A stretch of 64,000 bases of DNA, taken from Citricoccus alkalitolerans (GTDB lineage Bacteria; Actinomycetota; Actinomycetes; Actinomycetales; Micrococcaceae). Made by a program: the position numbers and the translations under genes. The stretch is from assembly GCF_039528175.1 (NCBI RefSeq), contig NZ_BAAALH010000002.1, positions 372,001 to 436,000 on the forward strand. The letters are read 5' to 3'. Every line of letters begins with the position of its first letter. The stretch's first letter is position 1. This document shows positions 41,730-50,454 of this stretch, in pieces. Below the pieces are notes generated by a model. It saw only the letters and a list, made by a program, of their open reading frames with translations, was not told the DNA's origin and did not search any database.

Positions 41730-42050
41730 TTAACCGACCTGCAGCTCGCCCATCTCGTCCCAGCCCTCACCATCGACCTGGCGGCTGATGATCTTTGGTG
41801 TAGCGGCAAGCGCCGGTCGCATTGCCTTCAGTCCTGCGGCGAAGTGCGCGCTGGTGACGTGGGCTTCGGCCGCGTCGTCCCGGAAGGCTTCCACGAGTAC
41901 GAATTCATGAGGATCTTCTAGGCTGCGAGACCACTGGAAGAACAGGTTCCCCTCCTCGGCACGGGACGCTTCGGTGAAGGGACGGACCATTTCGGGGAAG
42001 CGGTCGACGTACTCGGGCTTAATTTGGTGCTTTGCAACGATGAGGATCAC
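41730..42050 (-). CDS. Antibiotic biosynthesis monooxygenase (ABM/YgiN-like) domain protein
   Basis: 106 aa single ABM ferredoxin-like domain: MILIVAKHQIKPEYVDRFPEMVRPFTEASRAEEGNLFFQW and DPHEFVLVEAFRDDAAEAHVTSAHFAAGL. Such dimeric proteins are quinol monooxygenases or heme/small-molecule binding proteins. Its C-terminal half is repeated almost unchanged in the broken copy at 61836-62071. No operon partner. Confidence 0.85.
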   Translation of the reverse strand: MILIVAKHQIKPEYVDRFPEMVRPFTEASRAEEGNLFFQWSRSLEDPHEFVLVEAFRDDAAEAHVTSAHFAAGLKAMRPALAATPKIISRQVDGEGWDEMGELQVG

Positions 42051-42363
42051 TACCCCATGCTAGCCCGACGTTCTCACAAGTTCTTCAGTGCGCACAGCTC
42101 GCAAGTGAGGGTCGGGTCCTCGTGACCTCGGTGAATGTAGGTACTGAGTTTGCCTGCCGAGCCCTGGTCCAGCTTCCACTGAAAAGCGGGACACGCCATC
42201 TCTGGGTAGTACTTCAGACACTTCGGCGGGGAATGGTCAGGTCATGCACGACCGCATTGCGGTCGCACGCCAGATAACAGGCGCGCCAGGAAGGCACTTG
42301 CCGGTTACTTGATCTACAAACCCGAATGCAGGTCCTTAGCTCGGTTTTTGGAGCATCAGACTT
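42051..42363. other. Intergenic stretch with a short Cys-containing open frame
   Basis: On the minus strand from about 42230 to the stop at 42074 an open frame reads PPKCLKYYPEMACPAFQW...LTCELCALKNL, with four Cys in zinc-ribbon-like spacing. The only ATG (42199) would give 41 aa and has no clear ribosome site. It may be a small gene or the end of a lost one. Nothing else is seen in this gap, which is AT-richer than the surroundings. Confidence 0.3.
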
Positions 42364-43164
42364 CTAGACGGCTGGTCGCAGTGTCGAGTTCACAGTGTCC
42401 TCTAGTTGTCGGTGAGAACGGACGGCGCTGACGAGTGCACGTGCAAGGGCTCGAAGATGGTTGTCGTTAGCGCCAGAATCTTCCGGATGCCACTGAATCC
42501 CTACGAGCCACCCAGAACCGGAGGACTCATATCCTTCAATCAGGCCGTCGCTGGCCCAAGCCGCCGGCGTAAGGGTTTCAGGTAGTCGCGCGACGGCCTG
42601 ATGATGCGCTGAACGGACACTGACGCGGGTTACGCCATAAATGTGGGAGAGCCTAGTGCCCTCCAGGATCTGGACCTCGTGCTCTGTCATCTCATCAGCG
42701 CTTGGTCGTACGTTGTGCATGGTTCCAGGGCCGATATCAGAAACAAGTGTTCCCCCAAGCGCCACATTAATCACCTGCATGCCGCGGCAAATGCCAAGCA
42801 GCGGAACGTCCCGTCCGACTGCGTTTCGAGCCAGCTCGATCTCGAAGACATCAGCTTCGGGGTTCACCGCATGCGTGTCCGCCTGTTTCTGGACAGCCGG
42901 ATCTTGTGTGTAGAACGTGGGATCGACGTCCGCGCCACCGAGAATGACGACGCCGTCCACTCGATCAAGCAGCTCTGACGCTAGTCCTCCGGGCCTGCTC
43001 GCATTGACGAACAGCACCTGAATGTCCGGTCCGGCGTAGGCCAGTGCCTGCCCGGCCCGCTGCGCTAAGGAGTGCAACGTGTTGGCGTATCGCTCAGAGA
43101 CCCTGGCGTCGTCCATGCAGTATGATGCCAAAATTCTCAATGGACGCTGTAGGGGTTTGGTCAT
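42364..43164 (-). CDS. Gamma-glutamyl-gamma-aminobutyrate hydrolase (PuuD)-like class I glutamine amidotransferase
   Basis: 266 aa, ATG at 43164 with GGAGGAG 7 nt upstream. The nucleophile Cys in PLLGICRGMQVINVALGG near 118 and the His in VGIQWHPED near 229 identify a peptidase C26 protein; VVILGGADVDPTFY near 75 is typical of PuuD. PuuD releases GABA from gamma-glutamyl-GABA in putrescine degradation. The rest of the Puu pathway is not here. It is divergent from a GntR regulator that probably controls it. Confidence 0.88.
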   Translation of the reverse strand: MTKPLQRPLRILASYCMDDARVSERYANTLHSLAQRAGQALAYAGPDIQVLFVNASRPGGLASELLDRVDGVVILGGADVDPTFYTQDPAVQKQADTHAVNPEADVFEIELARNAVGRDVPLLGICRGMQVINVALGGTLVSDIGPGTMHNVRPSADEMTEHEVQILEGTRLSHIYGVTRVSVRSAHHQAVARLPETLTPAAWASDGLIEGYESSGSGWLVGIQWHPEDSGANDNHLRALARALVSAVRSHRQLEDTVNSTLRPAV

Positions 43165-43316
43165 GCCGACTCCTCCGTCATTCTTACCGCCGTGCGGCGC
43201 CGTGCTCACTCGTGTGGCCTCGCAGCCCGCGGCCTCCACCGTCGCGGTTAGGGTGGGGACGTGCGTACCCTGCGAACCACCAGTCAATGAACTCTAAACT
43301 ACAGAGGTTATGTTTC

Positions 43317-44057
43317 ATGGGTGTGAATAGTTGGACTGCACTGCTGCGCCCTATTGAGGAGGCTGGAGTCTCCGAGGCCATCGTTCGGCGCTTGAGCGAG
43401 CTGATGTGCGCCGGCACGCTACGGGCCGGGGATCGTCTCCCTTCAGAGACTGAGCTTGCGACGTACTTTCAGGTCGCGCCGATGACGGTCCGGGGCGCGC
43501 TTAAGGTTCTCCGAGAAGAGGGCTTTGTGGAGACCAAGCGTGGGCGACACGCGGGCACAGTGGTCAGTCCGCGGATCGGTGAGATCGTTGCCCGCATTGC
43601 TGACACAGCCCCACGGCTGGAGGTCATCGCTGAGCTGACCTCGTGGCGGAAGGCCATCTCGGGGGAGTGCGCTGCCTTGGCTGCGAAGTACGCCACGGAA
43701 GGGGAGATGGTGGAACTCGGAGGGCTGGTTCACCAGGCTGACTCCCAATCTCCGGACTATGAGAGTTACCGATTCGCCGATGCGCGGGTTCACCTCTACA
43801 TTGCAGAACTTTCCCGCTCAGAACGGCTGCTCAATGCTGAACGGCAGATTCAGGCCGAACTTTCACGATTGCTCGGCACCAAGCTTCACCAGCCCGGCCT
43901 GGAGGAGGCACCGACCCAGGGCCATGGCCCACTCCTCGCCGCAATTAGTGTCGGCGATCAGGAGCTGGCCCGTCGACGCTTGCGTGAACATGTACAGGCA
44001 ACCCTGAACTTGGTGAGGGGGACCGGCTTAGAGTCGGGACGGCATTCTCGGTCCTAG
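43317..44057 (+). CDS. GntR-family regulator (FCD domain)
   Basis: 246 aa from ATG 43317 (AGAGG about 10 nt before). The helix-turn-helix is SEAIVRRLSELMCAGTLRAGDRLPSETELATYFQVAPMTVRGALKVLREEGFVETKRG; the FCD domain follows (LEVIAELTSWRKAISGECAALAAKYA; FADARVHLYIAELSRSERLL). FadR subfamily. Divergent from the PuuD-like gene across 150 nt, which suggests local control by an amino or gamma-glutamyl compound. Confidence 0.9.
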   Translation: MGVNSWTALLRPIEEAGVSEAIVRRLSELMCAGTLRAGDRLPSETELATYFQVAPMTVRGALKVLREEGFVETKRGRHAGTVVSPRIGEIVARIADTAPRLEVIAELTSWRKAISGECAALAAKYATEGEMVELGGLVHQADSQSPDYESYRFADARVHLYIAELSRSERLLNAERQIQAELSRLLGTKLHQPGLEEAPTQGHGPLLAAISVGDQELARRRLREHVQATLNLVRGTGLESGRHSRS

Positions 44058-44078
44058 GTTCACATGCCAAGCTGTTTG

Positions 44079-44108
44079 CCGCAGCCAACCCGGCCGGGTT
44101 GGCTGCGG
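44079..44108. terminator. Perfect 30-bp palindrome after gntR
   Basis: CCGCAGCCAACCCGG followed directly by its exact complement, 15-bp arms with no spacer, 22 nt after the gntR stop. It is most simply a bidirectional terminator with a GGCC loop. Confidence 0.7.
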
Positions 44109-44384
44109 TGCGGATCGGGGCGCTCATCCACATGCAACAGTCTTCCTCCCGGCCGCACCAGCTTGTGAACGGAATGTTGAGGAACGGAAAGTCCACTGGA
44201 ACTAGCTGCCTTCTAGCCCGTCGGCCCGGACAACTCTCTTGGCTCAGGAACCGCTGACAGACCCTCTGATCCCTGCCTACCGATGCGGACAACGTGAGCC
44301 TGGCAGAAGAGACCCACGCATTCCGATCGAGGATCGTGTAGCGGGACCGCCGCTGTGGTGCATCGAGGCGGGGTAGTGAGCGGT
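44109..44384. other. Gap with no supported gene
   Basis: Between the palindrome and the end of the truncated MocR gene. The frames lack family features and no repeat or promoter stands out. Confidence 0.4.
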
Positions 44385-45375
44385 TCAGGTATAGCGCGGC
44401 TCGGTCTCCGCGGTGGTGATTGCTCGTCCGATGATGCGTGCCGCGTCGGGGAATGTTCCGGGGTTGGGGCCGGAGTAGTTGAGGCGTAGATACCGGCCGG
44501 GTGGTTCTGCTGGGAACCAGTCGTCGCCGGCGGCGATGGTGACGCCTTGTGCTTCGCAATCGCGGGAGAGATGAGTCAGATCCGTTTCGTCGGCCAGGCG
44601 GAGCCAAAGGTTCAGTCCGCCGCGGGGGACGGCTTCGAGGTGTGCGGCGGGAGCGTGTTCGCGCATTGCCTCGATGAGGAGATCCCGGCGGGCGGCGAGT
44701 TCTTTGCGGAGCGCGCGGAGATGCGTCTGCCAAGCCGGTTGGGTGACTACATCGAGCGCAACCGTTTGCAGCGCCTCGCTGACGTACATCGTGTGCGCCT
44801 GGGTATCGGCGAGGATGCGGTCACGGGCGGGGCCGCGTGCGATCAGTCCGGCCACCCGAACGGATGGGGAAACACTCTTGGTGAGTGAGCGGAGGTAGAT
44901 GACGTGGCCGCTGTCGTCACGGGCGGCGAGGGGTGCCGACTCGGTCGTGATGCCGAAGTCGTGCGCCCAATCGTCTTCGATCAGGAATGCGCTCCGCTCC
45001 CTCACGATGCCGAGCACCTGCTCGGCGAGGTCGGCCGACCACTGCCCGCCGGTGGGGTTGGCGAAGTTCGGTTGCGCGTAGAACGCGCGTGCGCCGGTCT
45101 GCGCGAACGCGCGGTCCAGGTCGTCAGGGTTGGGGCCGTGCGGCCCGCTCGGGATTGGGATGAGCTGCACGCCGACCTGCGCTGCCGCGAGGATCGCACC
45201 CCAGTAGGTCGGTGACTCGATCAGCAACGGCCGCCCCGCGCCTACCAGCGTGCGAAAGAGGGTGCTCAGGCTGCTCTGACTACCGGGGAGGACCACCACG
45301 TCACTTGCGGCCGGGGGTGTGAGCCCTGCGGCGGTGACGGAACCGAGTTCGGCCGCGAACCACGACTGCCTTGGC
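44385..45375 (-). pseudogene. MocR/PdxR-type regulator, only the C-terminal aminotransferase-like part left
   Basis: From about 45375 to the stop the minus frame is a fold-type I aminotransferase domain as found in MocR regulators: VVVLPGSQSSLSTLFRTLVGAGRPLLIESPTYWGAI, AFYAQPNFANPTGGQWS, the PLP Lys in YLRSLTKSVSPSVRVAGLIARG and a C-terminal RYLRLNYSGPNPGTF. The GntR-type DNA-binding domain and the first part of the PLP domain, which should precede it, are missing. The frame continues upstream to 45557 only as the antisense of another broken gene. A truncation by rearrangement is likely. Confidence 0.7.
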
Positions 45376-45534
45376 CCGACCGCCCAGCACGTGATCACCG
45401 CGCCCTCTACGGAATGGTGGTCGAAGGGCCGGCAGGTCGAACAGTGGACTATCGACTGGCGGTCGGCAGACGATCCTGCACCGTTGCCCAGGCAGCCATC
45501 ACAAGTCCTGTCAGATTGGGCCCATGGCACGCGA

Positions 45535-46211
45535 GCCGAGGAGGTCCGCGCTGACAAGGAAAGGCCCCGAGACCCTCATGCCAATTGGTCGGGGACGTGG
45601 TGGTCGTTCCCGCAAGGGACCATTCAGTCGGTCGGCCGGATACCGCTGGGGCTGAACCTCATCGAGGACTCCTTCGGCGAGGAACACGTCACAGTCATCC
45701 CCGTGCGTGGTGTCAGCAGAACATATGAGGTTCACACAGAGGACGATTGGGTGTCACTGTGCCGGGAGTACCCCTTAGAGGTCACGGCATCGCGTCGTCA
45801 TGACTGGTTTCGTTGTACCGGGCATGACGGCAAATGGGTGATCCCAAACTGGGAGAAGGTCGCCGAGGGGTGGACGCGGTGCACATGACAGCCATGGCCT
45901 ACCTCAGTAGTGCCAATCGTGCGCTGCACGTCAACACCGATATTTCGACGGTCATCGCGGGGTGGAACTCCGACACGACGATCTGGCTGACAGATGCCGC
46001 ACGCGAGTGGTACAACCCACGCCAGGAATGGCAACGCAGCATCGAGCCCGAACTCGTCCCAGCTGGCTTCAACAGCCTCGTTCACCGGTTCTTCCGTCAC
46101 CTCGATCGGTTCAGTCTTGGGAATAAGGAACTCCATGGATCGGTGCCCGTTGTGCATGGCGGACTCCGGCCAGGCTGCCCCGATCAGCTTGGTGATGGTA
46201 CCCATCAGTGA
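45535..46211 (+). pseudogene. Frameshifted unnamed actinobacterial protein
   Basis: Two plus-strand frames join into one protein: up to about 45872 (WWSFPQGTIQSVG...GVSRTYEVHTEDDWVSLCREYPLEVTASRRHDWFRCTGHDGKWVIPNWEKVAEGW), then from there in the next frame DAVHMTAMAYLSSANRALHVNTDISTVIAGWNSDTTIWLTDAAREWYNPRQEWQ. One missing G in GGGGTGGACGCG at 45867-45878 explains the shift. The V-T-A-S-R-R-H-D-W and D-A-V-H blocks recall unnamed Streptomyces and related proteins; function unknown. No good start codon is seen at the 5' end, which abuts the truncated MocR gene. A sequencing error cannot be excluded. Confidence 0.55.
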
Positions 46212-46280
46212 CAGGGGGAGGGAAAGGCCGATGCTCAGGACGTGACGGTCCTCATCAGGAATAATGCTCATGACCGTCAT
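46020..46280 (-). pseudogene. Possible fragment of a small hypothetical gene
   Basis: The minus frame from ATG 46280 (or 46271) reads like a real N-terminus: SIIPDEDRHVLSIGLSLPLSLMGTITKLIGAAWPESAMHNGHRSMEFLIPKTEP. After about 46020 the frame becomes the antisense of the unnamed frameshifted gene and stops at 45798. There is no clear ribosome site. It could be a gene truncated by the same event that broke its neighbours, or overlap by chance. Confidence 0.35.
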
Positions 46281-46361
46281 GTGTGCGGAAGGATGTTCGA
46301 ATCCGCGGTTTGCGCATGTCATCCATCAAAGCACATCCATGCCGACGAAGGACGAAAGTCA

Positions 46362-46805
46362 ATGAAACCAGTCGTCAAGCTGTCCGCACTGCTGGTATTC
46401 GCCGCGATCCTATCCGCTGGCTGTTCCACGGCTGCCCCAGATAGCCCGACACAAAGCTCAACCGTTGCCACCACAGACTCACAGCCCGTCTCGGAATCGT
46501 CAGGAGTCACTGAGCTGGCAGTGGCTGAGATCGAGCGCGACGAGTATGCCGAGTCGAACGTGGTCACCAGCGTGACGGCGGAAGATGGAACCTCACTTAT
46601 CGCTAAGACGACGCTGGTTGATCCCAGAGGTGACAGCGGGAGCAGCGAGGCGGAACGTGCAACCTTCATTTGCGAGGCCGCTCGACGAGTCCCGGGGATC
46701 GAGAAGGTCAAGGTGATGGAAGCCGTCGGAACTCACTGGATCGTCTACGGAGAGAACTTTGAATCTCTCGTCCCCGGCTCATCCACATCGTGCGGCGAGT
46801 ATTGA
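46362..46805 (+). CDS. Small putative lipoprotein
   Basis: 147 aa from ATG 46362, with GAAGGA upstream. Signal peptide with lipobox ILSAG-C (Cys21), a Ser/Thr-rich linker to about residue 47, then an acidic domain with one later Cys pair (FICEAARRVPGIEKVKVMEAVGTHWIVYG...TSCGEY). I do not recognise the domain. It is likely exposed outside the membrane. It lies among degraded genes and is clearly AT-richer than the core genes. Confidence 0.65.
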   Translation: MKPVVKLSALLVFAAILSAGCSTAAPDSPTQSSTVATTDSQPVSESSGVTELAVAEIERDEYAESNVVTSVTAEDGTSLIAKTTLVDPRGDSGSSEAERATFICEAARRVPGIEKVKVMEAVGTHWIVYGENFESLVPGSSTSCGEY

Positions 46806-46876
46806 CCTCGAGGCAGGGCAGCAGTTGAGGATCCCCATGCACCTGGATCTGGAACTGCATTGAGGGTTCTCCCGGA

Positions 46877-47005
46877 TCAACTTCCCGGCACGTAGTCCTC
46901 GTGCCACCAGCGGGTGATTGGCTCGAAGTCCTCCGGGTTGTCGTACCGGAACACCTTGTCCACGGCGTCATCGTAGGCCTCACGCTCTTCACCTACTCCG
47001 CTCAC
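46877..47005 (-). CDS. Short open frame, possible small protein or gene tail
   Basis: The minus frame reads YDDAVDKVFRYDNPEDFEPITRWWHEDYVPGS before its stop at 46877, with acidic and aromatic composition that looks coded. A GTG at 47005 would give 42 aa, but there is no ribosome site and the frame stays open further upstream. It may be the surviving end of a larger gene. The rest of 46806-47154 shows nothing. Confidence 0.3.
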   Translation of the reverse strand: MSGVGEEREAYDDAVDKVFRYDNPEDFEPITRWWHEDYVPGS

Positions 47006-47154
47006 CCGCACTGAAGGAGGCCGCGGCCGAATAAGTCGGCCACGTTCTGAGGTAGGTGCAGAAGTTCCTCGCCTGCGAGAGGGTCAGCGCCGCCGGACGG
47101 TGAACGATCTGAGCTGAACTGGATGGTGTGCACGAGGGTCTCCGGTGGGAGGCC

Positions 47155-47730
47155 TCAGTTCAGGAGTGCTGCTAGTTCGTTTGTCGCGATGTCGGCGAGG
47201 TTGTCGTGGCGGAGCGCGGCGGCGTTGAGCAGGCTTCCGTCGATGACTGCAGCGGCCAGTGACACTGAAACGTGAGCGCGCCCGCATTTGGCCAGCAATG
47301 CCGAAAAGTCCCGCTCTATGACCACGCGCTGTTCCTGGAGAAGGCTCGAGAGCTCAGGTGTGGCACGCGCGCAGTCTACAACCATCCCCACGATCCCCAG
47401 GAGCCTCCTGTCACTGAGATCCGCCCCGTAGAAAGCCCGCAGGAACAAACGCGCAGTCTCCTTGGCTGTCAGCCCAGGGTGTGCTTGCTCGAGGACACGT
47501 TGGGCTTCGGTATCGCGTTCGCTCATGTCCTGCTGCATGCACGCCCGAAGAAGGTCCTCACGGGTCGTGAAGTAGTATCGGATCGAACTCCAAGGGACAT
47601 CTGCGGCCTGCGCGACCTGACGATGAGTGACAGCGGACATGCCCTCACCAATCATCAGCCCCAAGGCGGCCCGGAGGATCGCGTCGTGGCGTCGAACGGC
47701 GCGCAACTGACCGCTAGTGGTGCTGGGCAT
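47155..47730 (-). CDS. TetR-family regulator
   Basis: 191 aa from ATG 47730. N-terminal helix-turn-helix RRHDAILRAALGLMIGEGMSAVTHRQVAQAADVPWSSIRYYFTTREDLLRA, followed by an all-helical ligand domain. It is divergent from a Bcr/CflA-type efflux gene with a palindrome GTACG-TT-CGTAC between them, the usual layout of a drug-responsive TetR repressor and its pump. Confidence 0.9.
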   Translation of the reverse strand: MPSTTSGQLRAVRRHDAILRAALGLMIGEGMSAVTHRQVAQAADVPWSSIRYYFTTREDLLRACMQQDMSERDTEAQRVLEQAHPGLTAKETARLFLRAFYGADLSDRRLLGIVGMVVDCARATPELSSLLQEQRVVIERDFSALLAKCGRAHVSVSLAAAVIDGSLLNAAALRHDNLADIATNELAALLN

Positions 47731-47752
47731 AAGTAGTCCAATCCTCAAAGTT

Positions 47753-47764
47753 GTACGTTCGTAC
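47753..47764. promoter_or_regulatory. TetR operator candidate GTACGTTCGTAC
   Basis: Perfect palindrome GTACG-TT-CGTAC, 22 nt before the tetR start and about 100 nt before the efflux gene start. Confidence 0.6.
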
Positions 47765-47864
47765 CATTCTAGGGGTAGAGTTACTTCTTGGCACCATCAC
47801 CGTGGATGTGCCCGCCTGCTCTCCCCGCCATCTGGGGTTCTACTGTCATGAAAGAACAACGCTC

Positions 47865-49106
47865 ATGTCCACGTCTGTACGTTTTTCCACCACGCTTTCC
47901 CTGGCTGCCATCGTGGGGCTGGTGCCCTTCGCCATCGATATGTACCTGGCGTCACTGCCGCAGATCAGCCAGGAGTTCACCGCACCGGTATGGGTCACGC
48001 AGCTGACTTTGACCGGATACCTGTTGCTGCTCGGACTGGGACAGCTCTTCGCCGGTCCGCTCAGCGACGCCATCGGACGCCGCAAGCCGCTGATGATCGG
48101 GCTGGCCCTGTTTATCGTCGGATCAGTGGTCGCCGCCCTGGCGCCGAACATCACCACGCTCGTCCTCGCCCGATTGCTCCAAGGCGTCGGTGGAGCATTG
48201 GCTGCTGTGGTTGCCACCAGCACGGTACGTGACCGCGCTGAGGGCCCTGCGGCCATGAAGCTCTTCGCCGTATTGATGACCGTCTCGGCGCTGGCACCGA
48301 TCGTTGCACCTGCCGCCGGAGGGTTGCTCGAAGGCGCCGCCGGATGGCGCTCGGTGTTCTGGACCCTGGCAGGACTCGGCGTCATCGTGTCCCTCACGTC
48401 CTGGTTCGCCCTGCCTGAATCCCTCCCCAAACTATCCCGCCACCCCCTGAAGCTGCGCGGTGTCCTGTCCGCCTACTCCACCCTGCTGCGCACCAGCAGC
48501 TTTAGTCTGCCGCTGGCCGCACTGGCGACGATGTTCATGCTGCTGTTCGCCTACATCGGTGGCGCGAGCTACGTCTATCAGGACCAGTTCGGCATCAGCC
48601 CGCAAACCTTTGGGCTCGTCTTCGGCGGAACCGGCGCCGCACTGATGCTCGGCGCCATCGTAGCCAACCGTTTCGCAGAAAAAACCGGCGCCTACCAGCT
48701 GAGCATCATCGGCATCATCATCTCCCTCATCGGGGCCGCAGCAGCAGTACTGGTCACCGCAGCGACCATGCCGCTGGGCGCTCTCGTCGCAGCAATGAGC
48801 GTTGCCATGTTCGGACTAGGACTCAGCGAACCGGCCCTAATGAGCCTGTGCATGAGCGCCGTACAACGACACACCGGCCAAGCCGCTGCCCTCATCGGGG
48901 CGGGCCAGTTCGCCCTGGGTGCAGTAGCCACTACATTCGCCGGTATTCTCGCCGCACGCGGAGCTCTGCCTTGGGTCCTGCTGCTGGTAGGCCTGGCGAT
49001 TGTGGCCCTGGTGTTGGCTGTCATCGGTTCACGGTCGATCAACACCAAGTCATCGACGATGCAGACCGCTGAGCAGGCCACTGGTGTGCCTGTCCCAACG
49101 GCGTGA
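47865..49106 (+). CDS. Bcr/CflA-family MFS multidrug efflux transporter
   Basis: 413 aa from ATG 47865. The typical first helix (LAAIVGLVPFAIDMYLASLPQISQEF), motif A-like LSDAIGRRKPLMIGL and the antiporter region RLLQGVGGALAAVVATSTVRDRAEG are present, with twelve predicted helices. Family members pump chloramphenicol, bicyclomycin, sulfonamides and similar compounds with protons. A homologous but internally deleted gene lies at 60542-61090. Confidence 0.92.
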   Translation: MSTSVRFSTTLSLAAIVGLVPFAIDMYLASLPQISQEFTAPVWVTQLTLTGYLLLLGLGQLFAGPLSDAIGRRKPLMIGLALFIVGSVVAALAPNITTLVLARLLQGVGGALAAVVATSTVRDRAEGPAAMKLFAVLMTVSALAPIVAPAAGGLLEGAAGWRSVFWTLAGLGVIVSLTSWFALPESLPKLSRHPLKLRGVLSAYSTLLRTSSFSLPLAALATMFMLLFAYIGGASYVYQDQFGISPQTFGLVFGGTGAALMLGAIVANRFAEKTGAYQLSIIGIIISLIGAAAAVLVTAATMPLGALVAAMSVAMFGLGLSEPALMSLCMSAVQRHTGQAAALIGAGQFALGAVATTFAGILAARGALPWVLLLVGLAIVALVLAVIGSRSINTKSSTMQTAEQATGVPVPTA

Positions 49107-49113
49107 CCGCGCG

Positions 49114-49350
49114 TTAACCGTAAGCGACTCCACCGCGTATCGGCCATGCATGCCATAACCAGTGATTCTGTGACGATGTGGGCATCGAACCAATAACCGA
49201 AGGTGGCCGGCGCACCAGTCGGGGCGAACCGTCCCTTCCATGCTTCATGGGGCCGGAATCCGCCATGGCCAGCGCAAAGGCATCCTGCCAACGCAACGTG
49301 CGATGAAGTGCAGCGGGAGCTGTGGGAATAGAGCCGAGCTGATCACTCAT
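49114..49350 (-). pseudogene. Possible truncated 5' end of an APC-type permease gene
   Basis: ATG at 49350 has a very good ribosome site (GGAAGG, 8 nt upstream), and the first residues (MSDQLGSIPTAPAALHRTLRWQDAFALAMA) resemble the cytoplasmic start of amino-acid/polyamine permeases. After about 30 residues the frame turns into polar, unlikely sequence and ends at 49114. I read it as a gene start whose body is lost. The rest of this gap (49107-49418) holds nothing I can support. Confidence 0.35.
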
Positions 49351-49418
49351 GATCAAGCCTTCCGAAAGAGGGAGTGGTCTCAGGTAGGCGGCGGCAGTCG
49401 GGAGGCTTCAGTGCTTCC

Positions 49419-50249
49419 TCACGGGCGGGCGGGAACGTGGTCGGGCTGGATGCCGGACATCTTTACCCGGGAATCCAGCGTCAGGGAACCTGGATCGCCG
49501 GCGATCATCCCACCGTCCACCGGAATCACAGACGCATTGACGTACGAGGCCTGCTCGGAGAGCAGCCAGGCGACGATGTTCCCGACTTCGGCCGCTCTAG
49601 CTGGACGTCGGCTGGGGACGAACGAGGTGGCCAAGGAATAGGCCTGCTCTCGTTCCAAGCCTAGTTCGGTGCCGTATTCGTCCATTTCCATATCGGCCAT
49701 TTCGGTTCTGGTCCACCCCGGACAAACAGCGTTGGCGCGGACTCCGGAAGGTCCGTAGTCCACGGCAATTGACTGCATGAGCATCGTTAGTGCGGCCTTC
49801 GTTGCGTTGTATCCGGGGATGCCTGCGCTGGCACGGAGTGCGGACGCCGAGGCGATCCCTACGATCGATCCTCCGGCGGCTACCAGATGCGGCATGGCCG
49901 CCTTTGCCAGCAGAAAGGGACCCGTCAGATTGGTGCGGACCATTGCGTCCCAGTCATCGGCTGCCAGCTCCCCTACCGTGCCGGGGCGGACAATGCCGGC
50001 GTTGAGCACCAGGCCGTCTATCGCTCCGAGCCGCTCAAGGGTCGTCTCGACCAACCGCTCCACGTCACCTGCTGAGGCGACGTCGGCAACCACCGGGATC
50101 GCGCCGGTAGATTGAGCGATCTTATCGAGCGTGTCGGGGCGCCGTCCGCAAACAACAACGTCCCATTCCTGGGCCCGGAGGATCGCGGCCGTGGCGGCGC
50201 CGATGCCTGTTCCTCCACCGGTGACTATGGCTACGGGGTTCTTGGTCAT
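49419..50249 (-). CDS. Short-chain dehydrogenase/reductase (FabG-like)
   Basis: 276 aa classical SDR: TGGGTGIGAAT near 11, NAG near 83, Ser of SIVGIASASAL near 133 and Y-x-x-x-K (PGYNATKAAL) near 152, then a typical C-terminal NASVIPVDGGMIAGDPGS. NAD(P)-linked alcohol/ketone conversion. It is clearly paralogous to the SDR at 56495 (same N-terminal 20 residues, same VCGRR/ICGRR block). A 20-residue tail after the usual end is extra. The substrate is unknown; it is probably part of the 49-59 kb catabolic set. Confidence 0.9.
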   Translation of the reverse strand: MTKNPVAIVTGGGTGIGAATAAILRAQEWDVVVCGRRPDTLDKIAQSTGAIPVVADVASAGDVERLVETTLERLGAIDGLVLNAGIVRPGTVGELAADDWDAMVRTNLTGPFLLAKAAMPHLVAAGGSIVGIASASALRASAGIPGYNATKAALTMLMQSIAVDYGPSGVRANAVCPGWTRTEMADMEMDEYGTELGLEREQAYSLATSFVPSRRPARAAEVGNIVAWLLSEQASYVNASVIPVDGGMIAGDPGSLTLDSRVKMSGIQPDHVPARP

Positions 50250-50454
50250 TCTGCTTCCTTGAGGTTAGGGGGGTGCCGTTGACGGAGTGAGTATGCGGGG
50301 TGTTGTTGCAGGCCTCTGCGCCGGTTTCCGAGCGACGGCCCGGACGTTTGTGGCGCGGGTGGCGCAGGGTGCCTGTCAGCTGAAGTCCAACGAGGGCAAG
50401 ACCGAGCGAGCCGCGTAACCGAACTCCGCCACTACGGTGGTCCTCGTGATCGGC

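Noticed and set aside
42051..47154. AT-richer patch considered as a prophage or integrative element
   Set aside because: No integrase, transposase, phage structural gene, tRNA or flanking direct repeats found.
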